Of a stretch of 64,000 bases of DNA, positions 10,601 to 28,214 are shown one piece after another (position 1 is the first letter of the stretch; each line of letters opens with the position of its first letter). The DNA is from Lepidurus packardi (lineage: Eukaryota; Arthropoda; Branchiopoda; Notostraca; Triopsidae), in the NCBI GenBank assembly GCA_023053545.1, contig JAKZAN010000004.1:3906001-3970000 (forward strand). The letters are read 5' to 3'. The position numbers and the translations under genes are program-made. The notes below the pieces were generated by a model. The model had not been told where the DNA came from. It saw only the letters and a program-made list of their open reading frames with translations, and searched no databases.

Positions 10601-12866
10601 ACCCACCTCAGGTAAGAAACGTCTTGCTAAGCAAGAATCCATGAAGGAAGATTCCATGGCATTAAGTCGCGTCCAGGAACGTGAATATTTGAAGCAAAGC
10701 ATCAAGAAACAAGCTTCGTTGTGTGACGAGCGAATTTTTGCTCAAAATCAAAACTGTCCCGTGAGTCAGGCTCGCAAAACCAATTCTTTGAAGCGACTCA
10801 AAGACAGTTTTACTCGAGTGGCCCATTCCATGAAATCTCCTCACGTAGTGTCCAAACCTGAGTCAGTGATTCTCTGCGATCCGTCGCCCAAGATGCTTTC
10901 CACCGAACTGGGTCAGCTCAAAAGCGGATTGGTTCGGATGTGGCAACATTGGACGTCACCGACTGTAGATGGAACCGTCCGTCCAACGCCTCTACCCAAC
11001 CCCCCTCGTAAACGCTCCTTAGTGATTCAACACAGCGATTCCCAGTCACAACTTGGTGCTAAAGGTCCTAGATCACCTTCATGGATGATGATTGGAGAAG
11101 GGTATTTTGAAACTTTAGGTACCAGCAAAGAATCGTCAAGCGATAGTGACTTGCCCGGGACTTGGCGCTCGCCCAGGGAATCCTTCGAGCGAGTTATAAG
11201 TAAGGAAGAAGGATCAGATTCCTCTAAAGACAGTAGTTTGCAGAGTGACACTAGTGTTGATTCAGAAGACAGTTGTGTGTCGGTTATTTATATTCCTCGA
11301 CCGGGATCAGCAACAAATCCGACATTGACTTCGGGTGATGCTACACCACCTGGATTGGTTAAACCGGGAAACTTGGTGCTAGGAGAGCACAAAAGCGTAG
11401 GGAATCCCCGATTGTCACCTAAATCTCCTTTAATAAAAGAAAAAAGTCCGCCTTTTGTAGAATCGCGATTCCATTGGCCGGATCATCTCAAGTCACCTCT
11501 TCTTCCGACGGTAGTCAAAGAAATTTTGTCGGAAAATGTCCCACCGCCGATTACCTTGCCACCGATTCTGCTGATTCCGAGCGAGTCGCCAGCCCGGAAG
11601 ATCATCTTGCCCCCCGTTTCTACTTTCAAATCTAAAACTGGGGGATCGTCTCAGAATGCGAATCCAAGCCATCATGTCTCCTCTTTGGTCATGGGTGAAA
11701 ATATAGAAATCATACGAAAGAATCGGAGGCACACCCAGACTCAGAGTACCCAAATGATTCGTAGGTCTTTGCCCAAATTCTTATCCTTCGAAGTCTTTAA
11801 TCCAGAGACGGATGACATTGATAGTGATTCCTCTGATTCCGATTCCTCGACAGAATCGCACGATTCCACCGGATCAGTTATCAGTTTGGGAAGTGACCCC
11901 ATGTGGCCAGCTTTCCAGGATCGGCGTCCTACAATTTTCAAATCTACCTTAACTGCCCATCGTTCTGAATCGCTACCTGATCCGACACTGTCGGAGACTG
12001 GATCGAGATCTCAGCTTACTTGTCAGCGAGGCCCTTTGTCTGGAGTATTGAAAAGAGAGACAGCGAGCGCTCAATCGAATCTTTCAAAATCACTCGACTG
12101 CCAGGTGTTTCCCATAGAAGTGGTGCCCCCTACTGTTGACGTTTTAGAATCAGTTGAGTCCAAAGATTCGGCATGCTCTGATTTCGACACTTCTCAACAG
12201 CGATCTTTTGATTCCGAGGGAAAATCCCAAGAAGATTTACTAGAATCCCAGAAACAAGAAAAGGAGCCTGAAAATATCTTGAAGAGCTCCGGATTCGATG
12301 TCATGCCAATGGGTCAATCCGCCGATTCTGTAGAAGACGAACTGCAAACTGTAGGAACATCTGCCAGTAGCTCGAGTTTAGATGATTCGTCAATTTGGAG
12401 TCGCAATAGTATAACTGCAAATACTATACAATCCCATTATTTCTCAACCTATCCGTTAGTGCGCCAAGATTCTGCCGATTCTGCCCCCAAGGCTCAAAAT
12501 CCCTGTCCCACAGCTCCTCCCAGCCGACCCACTAAGAAGAACTTGGGTAGTTCAGTTTCCGAGGAAGATTCGCGCAGTGATTCGGGGCCCTTGTTTACCG
12601 AAAACGTACCCAAATTTCTGTCATCAAAACATCTTGTGTCTGCTAATGAATCTGGAGAAACCGCAAGCTTGTCTACCTCCCAGGACTCGTTACCCTCAGA
12701 TACGGGAGGGGCGTTAACATTACATCGCTATTATCACGTTTTCCGGGAAGGTGAGCTGGATCAGCTGATAGAACGCCACGTTGATAATTTGCATATTATT
12801 GCCTCATACTATGACCATGCAAACTGGTGTGTCGTAGCTGAAAAAGTGCAAGTTTGGACTATCTAA
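7623..12866 (+). CDS. TRMT9B: TRMT9B-type SAM-dependent methyltransferase with a long disordered tail
   Basis: This is an ortholog of animal KIAA1456/TRMT9B, related to yeast Trm9 and the ALKBH8 methyltransferase domain. Fly and vertebrate members act in signalling and stress rather than as proven wobble-uridine enzymes. Exons: 7623-7833, 7903-8006, 8457-8648, 8837-8991, 9046-9241, 9440-10180, 10476-12866; 1,329 aa. Residues about 35-210 hold the Rossmann methyltransferase: motif [12 protein letters not shown] split by the first intron, then [14 protein letters not shown] and [12 protein letters not shown]. About 1,050 following residues are Ser/Pro/Asp-rich and look disordered. The last 50 restore the family signature, [16 protein letters not shown] and WCVVAEK. 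Vertebrate TRMT9B is near 450 aa, so the middle is greatly expanded here. The last exon alone is 2.4 kb. No RRM, AlkB or zinc domain precedes the methyltransferase, which excludes ALKBH8. Confidence 0.92.
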
Positions 12867-14353
12867 AAAAACGAAAGATTCATTGTTTCTTTTAAAAATT
12901 TTGATATCTTCGAAGCTCCAATTTGTTTTTTCTTTGGTATATTTCTCGTCCCGAATTTTAAGTTTGTCGATACCTTTTCTCCTTCCTTCTCTCTCTCTCT
13001 CTCCCCCCAAAAAAATCATCATAGCAGGAATGTGTGAATTGGAATTCAGTTGTCACTTCTTAATTAAGTAAAAACTAAACGTCAAAATTTTTATTATACA
13101 ATAGTTGAGCAATGTGATTTTAATTTAATGATTGAGTCATTGAGACTGTGGAAGAAATAACAAAGAAGCTCTTCTGGTGATGTACTGACAAGGGACTGTT
13201 TCTGCTTCCCTGAGTCTCCAAGGATGCTGCGCTGCTGCCTGCTGTTTTTTGCTCAACAAGTTCCCAATACATTGTTTTCCAAGCCCATCCTTCTCCAGTA
13301 TTGGCTGTATAAAAAGTATTGGGTGACCTTCATATAGCAGTCGGCAGTCTTCCACCGACCTAGTAGGTAGTACTATAGACATTTGGAGGGATAACGTTAG
13401 AAAAGTTTTTCTTTTTTTAAATCACTATTTCTTACATATCTCAATGGCGTAGTTTCTCGTGTTACGTTCTAACTTTGGCTATTGGGCTTTAGTGAAATTC
13501 AATGTTCCATATTAATAAGGTAAGGTTGAAAAATTTCTTCCAGTTTAATTGATCACACTAAAATGGTTAAAACTAGGTGATAATTAAGGTTAGTTATGAA
13601 TGGGCATTTGGTAAATCAGAAACGTGGGAGCATTTTAGTGGTGGGCTGTAAGTGTATTCCCATATGGAGAGTGTGATAAGAGGCTTAAGAAGCACGCAAA
13701 ATAGGACAGGTTTCCAAAAATTCTTAGATGGAAAGGAAAACAAAGCTCCAGTTGAATTGTCATTCGCCGAATTCTAGTTCCGCCTGGCGTTTTGTACTTT
13801 TTTTTTCGCGGAACTCGCCCAAAGGAAAACTATGGACGATCATCGGAACATCGCTAATAAGAACACAACCCATCAAGTTTTTTTTCTCCCCCGTGCATTT
13901 ACGCAGGCGCAGTTGTGAAAACACACTCAAATTAGAAACAGGCTAAAATCTTGGCACTCAAACTTTTAGAAGTTCCACGCGCCTGTTTTTTTCTAGACTT
14001 TCATTTTTTTTTTCTTGTTGACAAAGGAACAGGGACCCACCACTGAACGTAATGAGAAACTTCGAAGAACATAACTCGGCGCATGCGCGGCAGGCCTGTG
14101 GGGCATTGGCGTTATTTAGGCCCAAACAGTTTATTCGAGTTAAAACACAAGTCCAAATTAAGGTATTTAGAAGAAAGGACGGTGTGGCAATGGACAAGAA
14201 AACATTTCTGGGTCCAGCGGTGAATTGTTAACTATTTTCTTCAATATTGTTCTTTTTCTTTCATGACGTTTTATCCATACTGTAATCTCACACTTAAATC
14301 AGATCTGTTTTTAAATTTATGGTTAACAAGCTGTTTTTCAATGCATCTTTTAA
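12867..14353. other. Convergent 3' UTRs of TRMT9B and BRSK
   Basis: I see no gene here. There is a CT-rich simple tract near 12975-13006 (TC repeats then a C run). Short open frames on both strands have no recognisable protein. The TRMT9B and BRSK messages run towards each other across this stretch, so most of it is probably untranslated. Confidence 0.5.
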
Positions 14354-18604
<4,251 letters not shown>

Positions 18605-20399
18605 GGTTGCGTCACTAATAATCTCATAGGAATCACCCACAAAATCGTTCAATTTCCTTGGCAAGGAGTCCAACTAGACGATAGCCCACAGCAGCACGCT
18701 GGAGGAGGAACAGGCTCAGCAGCCATCTTGCAGTGCACAACTCCCATGGACATGGACAGTGCACCCTCGCCTCCACCCAACTCGACTCACACTTCTTCCC
18801 TCAAAAGCCGAAACTGCAATGCACATGCTCCGGGTTTTTGCCCCCCTTTTTTCACCCCGGACTTTTGCCAGCACGCCGAAAAGTGTGACAGTAAAATCCA
18901 TTAAATTTTCTCCGAATACCGAAACTAAGAAAGTTGTCAAGATAAAACAAATACGGCAAACCTTTAAAGCGGGGTGTGGATCAGTAATTTACAGATAACC
19001 ATTATCACTTGATGGTCTTTCTTGTAAAGAGCTTGGCCCCCAAAAGCTTGGTTTGTGTGGGAGCCATCGCTACTCTTGAGAAACACCTTGGAAGTAGCAG
19101 CAGTGGTGCTATACACATCAAAGCCGGCACAGCAATACCGAGTACGCACTAGGCCACGCCTGTTGCCAAATCCTCTCTCTCTTGCTCTCTCTCTACATGG
19201 ATCATGATCTCTCCGCAGCTCCTAACCAGATAGTCAATTACGAGGGCGTAGGGGGTACGTTTCACGTTTTATAGCTTCCAGTCAAGATTGCCTTGTGTTT
19301 CGGTTGTGTATTGCGGAGCATGGAATCGCATAGAATCATTGAATTAATCACTCCTGTCTACGACTATAAAAACACAGTTTCTTGCAGTTTGAAGGATCGA
19401 GGAAGGGGGTGAATACAAGAGAACATCATGAACCTGAATCGTTTGGATAAAGGGAGGGGGGAGAGGAGGAAGGGAAGGGGGGATTCGGTAAGGATAAGAG
19501 GGGTGGTTGAAGGGTAGAGAAAAGGCAAAAAGAAGGGAGGCTAGAATTCCGTGGCGACGCAGCAGATCGATATGACAGTCCCGGAGTTCTGGCTTCATCC
19601 TACGCATACAGGCCACGCCTGCCTGGCTCTCGTTGTATACATGAAAACGAGACTCTTTTACAGCCCCCGGTTCATTTGGAACACAAGGATCTAATGCATA
19701 AAACTTGAGGCCAAAAGCTTCTGGTTTTTCTGTTGTTGACTCTCCTTTTTTCGAGGGGTACTTTATTATTATTGGGGGCGGAGCTTGCTATCATAAGCAA
19801 GGAAAAGTCAAACCATTTTTTTTTTGCTTATGATTTAACGTTTTGTCATTGCGGCTAAGAATATTTTCATTTGTGTTGAGTAACTTTATTTGTTATCAGA
19901 TTAAAGAGCTTTCATTGTAGACCTACGTTCGATTGCGTTCGCATTGGAGACGAGAAGGGAGGGTGGAGGGGCTTTGCTGGTTTGCTCGTCTGAGCAATCT
20001 CATTTCGCTTTTATCGCCCGTCTGGTCTGCGTGCCCTCCCGCTCTCTTAGCCCAATTCGACTTTTTTTCTCTTCTTGTTGCAGTTTTCTGACAGGGGGCG
20101 GGTCAGAAACAGAATTGGGCAAAGAGGCGGGGCTTGGAGTTCGCCTGCGGCAACGGTCGTTTTTGCTCCGCGCTCCGTATATACCGCAAAGCAGTCCGAA
20201 TCGATGAGCCAATTTATTCATATGTTTAGTGTATTTCCTCGAACCGTCCAGTTAGAAGTTATGGCGCAAAGCAAAAGAAACTAATACAATATACAGGACC
20301 ATTCTTTAAGAAAATCACGATCAGTTATGCAGGATTGGTCCTTTCAGGATAAAAAGTGTTAAAAAGTGTGTGGCCAAATATCACATACAGAGTTAGGAT
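18605..20399. other. BRSK 5' region and CDA 3' flank; polypurine tract
   Basis: No gene is supported. 19390-19545 is strikingly purine-rich on the + strand, with many G runs. TTTATT at 20213-20218, read on the - strand, is a plausible AATAAA signal for the chitin deacetylase about 185 bases past its stop. Short open frames on the + strand at 18482-18998 and 19944-20284 have no recognisable protein content. Confidence 0.4.
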
Positions 20400-22245
20400 T
20401 TACAAACCGTAAGGGTTGTCCATCCAGGGATAGTTATTGGGACACGCGACGCAAGACTGCATATAACGCTCGCCACCAAGAGGAGATGTTGCAAACTTGC
20501 AACTTCGCCCCTTTCCGCATGTATTTTCCGAGCGCTTGTCGCAGTTTGTCTTCCAAGCCGGGAAATCTTTGATTGTGTCCAGAGTCGTGGGGTCTTGTAC
20601 CCAGGCTAGCAATTCTTGAATGGTCACGAAGTACACGTCATCTAATTTGTTGATTTCGTTAATGAACCTAAGAAGAAAAACTTCGAAATTTAGACAAACT
20701 TTAGAAGACTAGTATCAAATTAGCACTGCCACGAACTTGAATTATGCAGCCCCTACCCCTATCTTTTTGAACTAAATATTAGTATATTGGGTTCACTTTA
20801 TCACACATCATGTCCAACTACTTTTCTTTCTATTTTTTTCCTTCACTGGCCATGTAAGAACGAGAGCTCCTGGCGTTCTAGCTCGCCAAGCGTTTTTACC
20901 AATTGGCTCTGCTTTCAAAACTTGTCTCCGTGTCCCACGATTATAAATAAAAGAATAACCTAATATATACATAGTAAACAAAGGGCTCACACATAGTAAA
21001 CAAATAAGACAAAGGGCTCACATTCCCCCAGATATAATTACAGTACATCTCCGGTCTGACTAGTACATAAAGTATTGCTTACTTGATGTAGCCGTCCCAA
21101 GTACCGTTCTGGGCAAACCAGGCAGCGTGTAGGTAGAGACCGTAAGGCGAACGATTACTTCCAGTGTAATGATCGTTGAAATTAGTCATGAGCAAATCGT
21201 AAGTCTCCGTCTCATCATTGGGGCTAACGATGTACATAGATCAAGCATAAATCCATAAAGAGACTTGGAATCGAGAGTGTGCACGCACTCGCAGAATTGA
21301 AAAGACAAAAAATTAATTAATACCGTGTACAGGTGTCCAACATTGCACACGGGTAGCCTAATTTATCAGTCAAATCTAACATGGGAACAACCCAGAATCC
21401 GGGGTAAGACTCGGTAGGGCAAGAGCCGATTTGGCAATCCTAAAATTAAATGCATATTGTTTAATGATTTTTTTTTTTTTTTATTTTAGACTGACTTGGT
21501 TGCTAAAATAATCTAAGGTGTATGGCCAATAGCCTGGGTTGACGTAATTACGAGATGTCCATGTACAATCCCAAGAGAATCCGTTATCGCTTAAAGTTTC
21601 GAACATCGTGTTGCCGCCAAGTTGTAAGAAAGGAATGCGAGTACCCAAGATCTGCCCCTCTGGAATCATAGCGAATGTTTCGGCGATAGTTCGCATGTCC
21701 ACCATTTCTCTTCTGTAGTCCTCACTTGTAGCTTTGGACCAATAAGTTTGGTTGGATATGTGCCTTTACATAGATTATTTTAAATGACAGTCTGAACCCA
21801 GGCTTTTTTGTATAATTTTTACGAAACGGAATGACTGGCAATGTCGTGACCTCGAGCGAACAAATCGTGGGCCAAGGAGTAGTCAGCGTATTCATGGGAT
21901 AAGAAGAACGTGGCTTTGGCACTACACCCATTGGGATTGGTGCGATTAAAAAGCAGGGGCTTGTAGTAATTATTGTAGTTGACTGTAGTCACGGCATCAT
22001 CAAAAGTTAGCAAAATCATCTGCAGTACGAAACTAAATAATTCAGCTCCTACGACTTTCCTTCTTAGTGCTATTTACCTGAGGAATTTTCTTGGAATCGT
22101 GGCCCCCAGGAACGTCAACGCCAGAACAACGGCATGTTGGTAAAGAGCATTTAGTTCTATCACAGAACGGGGCCTGACTGGGTTGACCAGGGTAAGCGAA
22201 CACGACCGCAAGGGTAAAAGCTAAAACACAAAACAGAACTCGCAT
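20400..22245 (-). CDS. Secreted chitin deacetylase-like protein, single-domain (insect group V type)
   Basis: This carbohydrate-esterase-4 enzyme would remove N-acetyl groups from chitin, in cuticle or the gut peritrophic matrix. Exons: 22245-22078, 22019-21823, 21763-21496, 21439-21324, 21223-21083, 20667-20400; 385 aa. A signal peptide (MRVLFCVLAFTLAVVFA) is followed by a Cys-rich stretch and then the CE4 fold. Motif 1 is TFDDA, with the catalytic and metal Asp pair. Motif 2 is HSVSH, the two metal-binding His. A motif-3-like RIPFLQLGGN follows, then SYPGFWVVPMLDL and the C-terminal RYMQSCVACPNNYPW. No chitin-binding peritrophin or LDL-receptor domain precedes it, which is the pattern of CDA6-9-type proteins. 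The Ala in TFDDA (Gly in many CE4 enzymes) is, from memory, usual in this group. The exact subgroup is an inference. Confidence 0.9.
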
Positions 22246-22274
22246 GTTTTGGAATATTATTTGACTGAGAATGT

Positions 22275-22320
22275 TCTGTAACTGAAATTGAACCTTGCAA
22301 GTCGCACCTTTTAAAAGGCA
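22275..22320 (-). promoter_or_regulatory. Core promoter of the chitin deacetylase gene
   Basis: Read on the - strand, an A/T-rich TATA-like TTTTAAAAGG lies at about 22318-22309. An arthropod initiator-like TCAGTT follows at 22285-22280, about 30 bases downstream and 35 bases before the ATG. The spacing is right for a TATA/Inr promoter of a regulated secreted-protein gene. No other elements were tested. Confidence 0.5.
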
Positions 22321-23515
22321 GTAAAAACGCCTTATCGCACTTAAGTTTATGCGCTACCAAAGACTGCTGGATTTTAGTTTGTGGGCGAAGACGTAGAATG
22401 TTATCTCAATTCCGGGAGCTTTAACACCTGCGTGCTTTCATAGAAAGCAAATTCTTTTTTTTAATATGTAGCTATAATAAGCTGAGAAGGAAATCACCTG
22501 TGATTTATAGGACAACGGTATGTTGGGTTTATCCGATATGTAGTGGAAATGTAACTAGTAAGTACGCTGATATAAATATAAACTAGTAATTATTTCTAAA
22601 TGATTACTACACAAATGTAGTCTTTTACAGTAGTTCTATAGTTCCAGTTCTTTTAATGTATCTTCCTTTTCTTTCCCTAATCATAGGTCATTGGACATAA
22701 TATACTTTTCATTGTTTTATCGTCTTTTGTCCCCGCTGGTGTAGAAAAAAGAACCTATAAATGTATCCTTTCAAATTTTAACTTTTCTATAAAATTACCG
22801 GGCTTCCCTTTCTTTCTTTCAGATAAGGGAAAGAAGCGTTGAGATCCTGGCTTACCAGATCGATAGTCGTATGTGTGTTCTTGTCTGGTTTCTTTTTTTC
22901 CCGATGGTTGTTGCATAATAAAATAAAAATACCCAGAACCTTGCAATATGGGGGCTATTAGTCCTGTTTTACTTTTTTTTATTATTATTAGACTAATTTG
23001 GTGTGTTTTTTCCATTTATTTTCTGTTAAAGTCAATGCTGGATAGTAAAAAGAAAGTGCTGAATCGTTGCTCAAGGGATTACAGATTCTTCACAAGGAAA
23101 TTCCGACAAAAAACGCTTGATCGAACCCGAAAACATTTCTGTTTTCGTTCCGTTTTCGAGACCGAAATCGTTTTGGTCTTGTTGAATAACCATATGTCTA
23201 CTGATTAGTTTATCGTATTTGTTTTAATATTTTCAAACAACAAGGCTTGACCTCATAGGTTGATGGATAAGATAAGGCCATTTTTAGCCTCCTCATCGAA
23301 GATGGAACCAGTGATTGACCGCCTGATCCCGTTGTTTCGACTGAGAAAAAGTCGAAGCAGTAGACCTCCAAACTTACCTTCTGTTAGTGTATACGGCCAC
23401 AGTCGCCGTGACAGTGCTTCGCTGTTCAGTTACCTAGTGCCAGACAACAGCATCCCATCTCGGTCGCCTTTATACTATTGTTTACTCCGGTAAAGTATAC
23501 GGAAATAACATCAGC
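22321..23515. other. Divergent intergenic region between the deacetylase (-) and S28 peptidase (+)
   Basis: About 1.2 kb of A+T-rich DNA with no supportable gene. Short open frames at 22755-23208 and 23260-23493 lack recognisable motifs. A TTTATAC sequence near 23470 could be the TATA element of the peptidase, 45 bases before its ATG, but this is weak. Confidence 0.35.
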
Positions 23516-25841
23516 ATGGCGCGGCTCTTGCTGGGGCTTATTTACTTGTGTTTGGTAACAGGCTGGGGCCAGGCGTACGAGTGGCAAACTCTCTTCTATA
23601 AACAACCCGTAAGTGACACCTTATATTTCCTTATCGCCCTTTGGTTACCTTGTTGTAATGCTTTTGAACTTTTGTCAAGTCAAATAACTCCTCTTGCAGT
23701 TGCGTTACATCTTTTTATTTTGATGCCAAAATTGATGCATAATTTGCGATGTGCCAGCGTAAGGATTTTTTTATCTTTTTCTTATCTGAGTCGGTTTCTG
23801 TGTCGGGACATATTTATTGTTGCTAAGCTGGGTCTGATACTGAGATTATTTCTCAGTTGGTCCATGTTGATATGCCTAATCTAACTAAGTGAAGTTTAAT
23901 TCCGTTCTTGTCTGTGTTATCCTAGGTTGACCATTTCGCATTCGGAAACCAAGATACTTATCAGCAAAAGTACTTAGTAAACAATGATAACTGGGGCGGA
24001 CAAGGAAGTCCTATTTTCTTCTATGCTGGCAATGAAGGATCCATCGAGCTCTTTGCAGATAATACGGTAAACTGCAAATCCTTTGCTTTTCCTAAAAAAA
24101 AAAAAAAATCTGCACAAGAGACACGTAATTTATGTGGTTGTCTTCCAGGGTTTTATGTGGGATATAGCCCCAGAATTTAAAGCGTCTTTGGTCTTTGCCG
24201 AGCACAGATATTATGGACAAAGTCTTCCTTATGGAAATGAATCTTACAGTGTAAGTGCCCAACGGCGCCTCTTTTATCTAAAACTTAAGGATAACAAAGT
24301 ACGTCGGATGGCATTTTACTTGTAAATGGTTCGATTTTCTAGGAGACTCAAAAGTTGGGTTACTTGAGCTCAGAACAAGCCTTGGCTGATTTTGCACAGC
24401 TGATTGCCTACCTCAAAACGACTTGGCCAGGCGCTGGAAATAGCCCTGTAATTGCATTTGGTGGCTCATATGGAGGGATGTTGGCAGCTTGGTTTCGTAT
24501 GAAATACCCGCACATTATTCAGGGGTATAGGCTCTTCCTACTAATTGGGCTACCTTTTTTAGTGCCGTCACGGGGTTACTGAACGTGTTGTTTTTCTAAT
24601 TGTCTAGCGCTATCGCATCATCTGCACCCATTTTGCAATTCACCGACGTTACACCCTGCAATGCATTTGGCCAAGTGGTTACGGCTGATTTCTCGGCACC
24701 AACTCCGGAATGCTCGAAAAGCATTCGTCGCTCTTGGGATGCAATCAACACTCTCACCGCAACAGGTTAATTGCATTTAACTTAAATGCATCGTATTTAA
24801 GCCTTTGGTTCCTCTGTCACTTGTAGACCCTGGAAAACAATCATTGTCGGACGCATGGAAATTGTGCTATCCATTGGTTACCTCTGACGATGTGGTAAAC
24901 CTCAAGTACTGGCTCGAAAATGTATACGGAAATTTGGCTATGGTCAATTACCCCTATCCTGCCGAATTCCTGGCTCCCTTACCGGGTTACCCTATCAATG
25001 TAAATAAAAGAAAATTTACTTCGGGAGCTTTTCCTCCTTTGGTTAATCTATGTAGTTGATTAGGAAGTCTGCAAGCCCTTAAATGACTCGACAGTTGATG
25101 ATCAAGCCTTACTGGCCCGTTTGTTCGAAGGCCTTTCTGTCTATTTCAACTACACAGGCACAGCTACTTGTTTGGACACTGGCTCCAGTTCGCCAGCTTT
25201 GGATGATTTTGGCTGGTACTATCAGGTACCTATTCTGGTGGAGAAAACCGCCAGGAATTTTTAAGTAATGGAGGGTTTTACTGTATGAAAAGACTTGCAC
25301 GGAAATGACCATGCCATTCTGTTATGATGGCGTGGATGATATGTTTGAGCCAGCTATATGGGACATCAACGAATTCTCGGATGGCTGTTATAAGCAGTTT
25401 GAAGTGCGCCCACGTCCCTACGCTGCTGTCATCGAATATGGTGCCCAGAATATTTCAGCAGCTTCCAATATTGTGTTCAGGTAACGCAGTTTCAGCAAGC
25501 CCATTCCTTGATCAATTTAAGGTTTTCCACTTTTTTGTAGTAATGGATTGATGGATCCTTGGTCGAGTGGTGGTGTAATGCACGATATTTCGGACACTGT
25601 AGTCTCTGTAATTATTGCCGAAGGAGCCCATCATCTAGATTTACGTGCCTCTGATCCAGCTGATCCCCCATCAGTGATTGAAGCTCGAAATATTGAAAAA
25701 GAACATATTCGCAAATGGATTGCCCAAGCTGTACCGCTGGTTTCGGGGAAGAACAATCCGGAAAAGAAAGTTCTTTCTAAGGAATTCATGTCGAAGCTTA
25801 AAACGTTATCGAAGAAGTACGGTCGAGTGCGTTTCCATTAA
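23516..25841 (+). CDS. Lysosomal Pro-X carboxypeptidase-like serine peptidase (family S28)
   Basis: Members of this family remove a C-terminal residue after proline and act in lysosomes or are secreted. Exons: 23516-23608, 23926-24066, 24149-24250, 24343-24524, 24608-24765, 24827-24999, 25064-25225, 25293-25480, 25541-25841; 499 aa, matching the family (about 490-500). It has a signal peptide ([20 protein letters not shown]). Next come [19 protein letters not shown] and FFYAGNEG, then [13 protein letters not shown]. The nucleophile elbow [17 protein letters not shown] carries the catalytic Ser. The acid is the Asp in [11 protein letters not shown] and the base is the His in [13 protein letters not shown]. 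All three catalytic residues are present, so it should be active. Several Cys pairs suggest disulfides. PRCP versus DPP2 cannot be settled without a tree; the PRCP-like ending favours PRCP. Confidence 0.93.
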
Positions 25842-28214
25842 TTGAGTAAGAAATTGCCGACGGAGATAAAACTGCCTTAGAGAGCAATGGGTTACTTAGA
25901 ACAAAATCGGGACCAGTAAGTAGTTGACCGTTTTTCTTGTTTGTTCTTTGTTTTTATTTTGTGTGATCTTTGTTTTTGTGTGATTGCAAGCCTTGCCATA
26001 ACTTTGGAACAAAACAAAGTTCTGTGATAAAGCTCTACTTAAATTTTCATGACAGAAAGTTTGTTGTGTGAACGTAAATATGCATAGCGAAACACAGTGA
26101 TATGCAAATATCTGGGTTTCTAAAACATTTGACGTTGAATAGAAAGGGTTCAACTTATTACAAGCATTAATATTAAAAATTAAAAGTTTTGACGAAGTGC
26201 AGACAAAAATTGCGTTCCTTAAGGTAGGTGTACTATAAATTTTAGCAACTGAGAAAGTAGAGCATTTTTTAAACAAACAGTATTGCCATACCGAATTGCA
26301 TCGAATATCGCTGAATTAGAAAACATTCAATAACCGAAAGCAATCGCGTCACGTATTTAGAGGCTAAAAGTCATGTGAGTTCAGTCGAACAACTCCTTAC
26401 AAATATTCTGTGGCGCAGGAATCGTGTCGCAATCCTTGTGGGTAATACTTTCTAAACGGCATTTTGCGATATCTAGTGGAGATTTTCGAAAAGTCAGTTT
26501 TGGCCTCTAGGTCGTCAGCTGATCAGCAATGTCCTATTCATGTTGGTGGCTTTTTGACGTCATCGAGAAAAATCTATGAGTTCGGCACGGAAGCTGCGTC
26601 TTCAATGCCGGGATCCGGACAATCCCCTGACGTAGAAGCCAAGGTGGCAAAGTCGAGATAGAAGCAGGTGTTCGAAGGAAGAAACTTCAGGTTATTCTGT
26701 CAAAACTAGCTTAAGTAGCTTTACTAGACCACACCACATAAGTTCCGTCGAGAACATCACAAGGTTTAGGATCAATAGAGCCTTAGAGGTAACTCGAATC
26801 GAGAGCTTAGCACAGGATTAAAAAAACAACATAGCTATTCGACCTTGTTCGTAAAGAAAATGTACGAGCCAAATCGTACTCTAGTCTCCCAAAGCCATTA
26901 TGGTTTAAGTTTATCTGTCCTGTACTATTATCGCAGCGTGCATGTGTAAGTTCCCGAACAAGCAATAATATAAAAAAAGATGGCTGCCAAGACAAGCAGG
27001 ACCAACGCTATTGGTCTTGGCCAGGGAATATCGAATATCACCCATAGTCGGAAATGCTAAAACGTGCAGGACTCGTTAACCACAATCGTTGTCAATTACT
27101 CGATCACTGCGACTTGATCTTTCGTCGTTTGTTCCTTCTTGCTTTTAAACGAAATAGTACCATATGAAAGTGAAAATGGACAATATAAAGGGTAATAATA
27201 TGTAGTCCATAATATATAATCCTAAACTAATAACTAAAATAAAGGGCTAATCAAATGGCAAAAAGCATCAAGTTGTCCTGCTAAAATTTGTAAGAAATTA
27301 GGCGCTTCTTGAAGTAGTTCCTGTGTATCAGACAATAAGTTCACTTCTCTTTCCGTATAGCCTTTCTATGACTAAAATCCTACTGTGATCGTTAAAAAGA
27401 AAAAAAAAGCCAGCAAGTTTGGCGATGCCGCTTTTTGTCCCCGTAATCTCTCGTCTTTTGTATCTGTGTTATTTTCCCTCACATTCCGAAAGGCCATTTC
27501 TCCGAAGATTTGGTTTCTTGACTGCCTTTCTGGGTTCTAAGAGGGAATTAAAGCTTGAAGATAAGCTAGGTTGGTAGTGACCAGTCCACGTACCCCAATG
27601 TCATGGGCTATAGAGTAGGACAGTATTTAGTGTATCGACGACTTGTAAATGTCTCGAAAAAGATGCCGATCAACATGAACCTTACAAAACACAGTGCTGA
27701 AAAACCTTTAAATTCAACGATACATACGAATAAGCACTTAAAATGCTTGTATTTTTCTTTTTCTGGTTTATACATGTTTAGGCATGCGAGTTTTGCCGAT
27801 GAGAAAAACGTGCCCAAAACAGTGGTATGTACACTTGGGTTATTTGTACTTGGCAAAAAACACAAGGGCAAATTAAGGCTTGACCTAAGTTTTGCATAAT
27901 ATCATAAAACTTTTTCCGTTTCGAAAAGTAAGGCACAGCTTTTGCTTTTTAACTGGGATGGCTTCTACAGAATACTTTTTTGCAAAAATCTCTTAAAGCT
28001 GCAAAAGGAACTAGTCTCTGTCAATTAGAAAGTGTACCAAAATTGTCTCAAAAGTCTCCTCAACGTTTTCTCCCGCGAAAGAAAGAATCAGATCTGTGAT
28101 ACAAATTGACTTTAAGAATAACGATAATAACAGGAATAGAACTAGTAAGACCGAAAGTGAAGAGATAGGAAATACTTGAAAGCTCTTGCAAAATCTGCTG
28201 TAGCTGCATGTTTT
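25842..28214. other. Convergent 3' flanks of the S28 peptidase and RASSF7/8
   Basis: About 2.4 kb without a defensible gene. Open frames exist on both strands (for example 27603-27899 and 27608-27871, which overlap antisense), but they have no recognisable motif and are in A+T-rich sequence. The RASSF7/8 3' UTR probably occupies the right-hand part. Confidence 0.4.
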
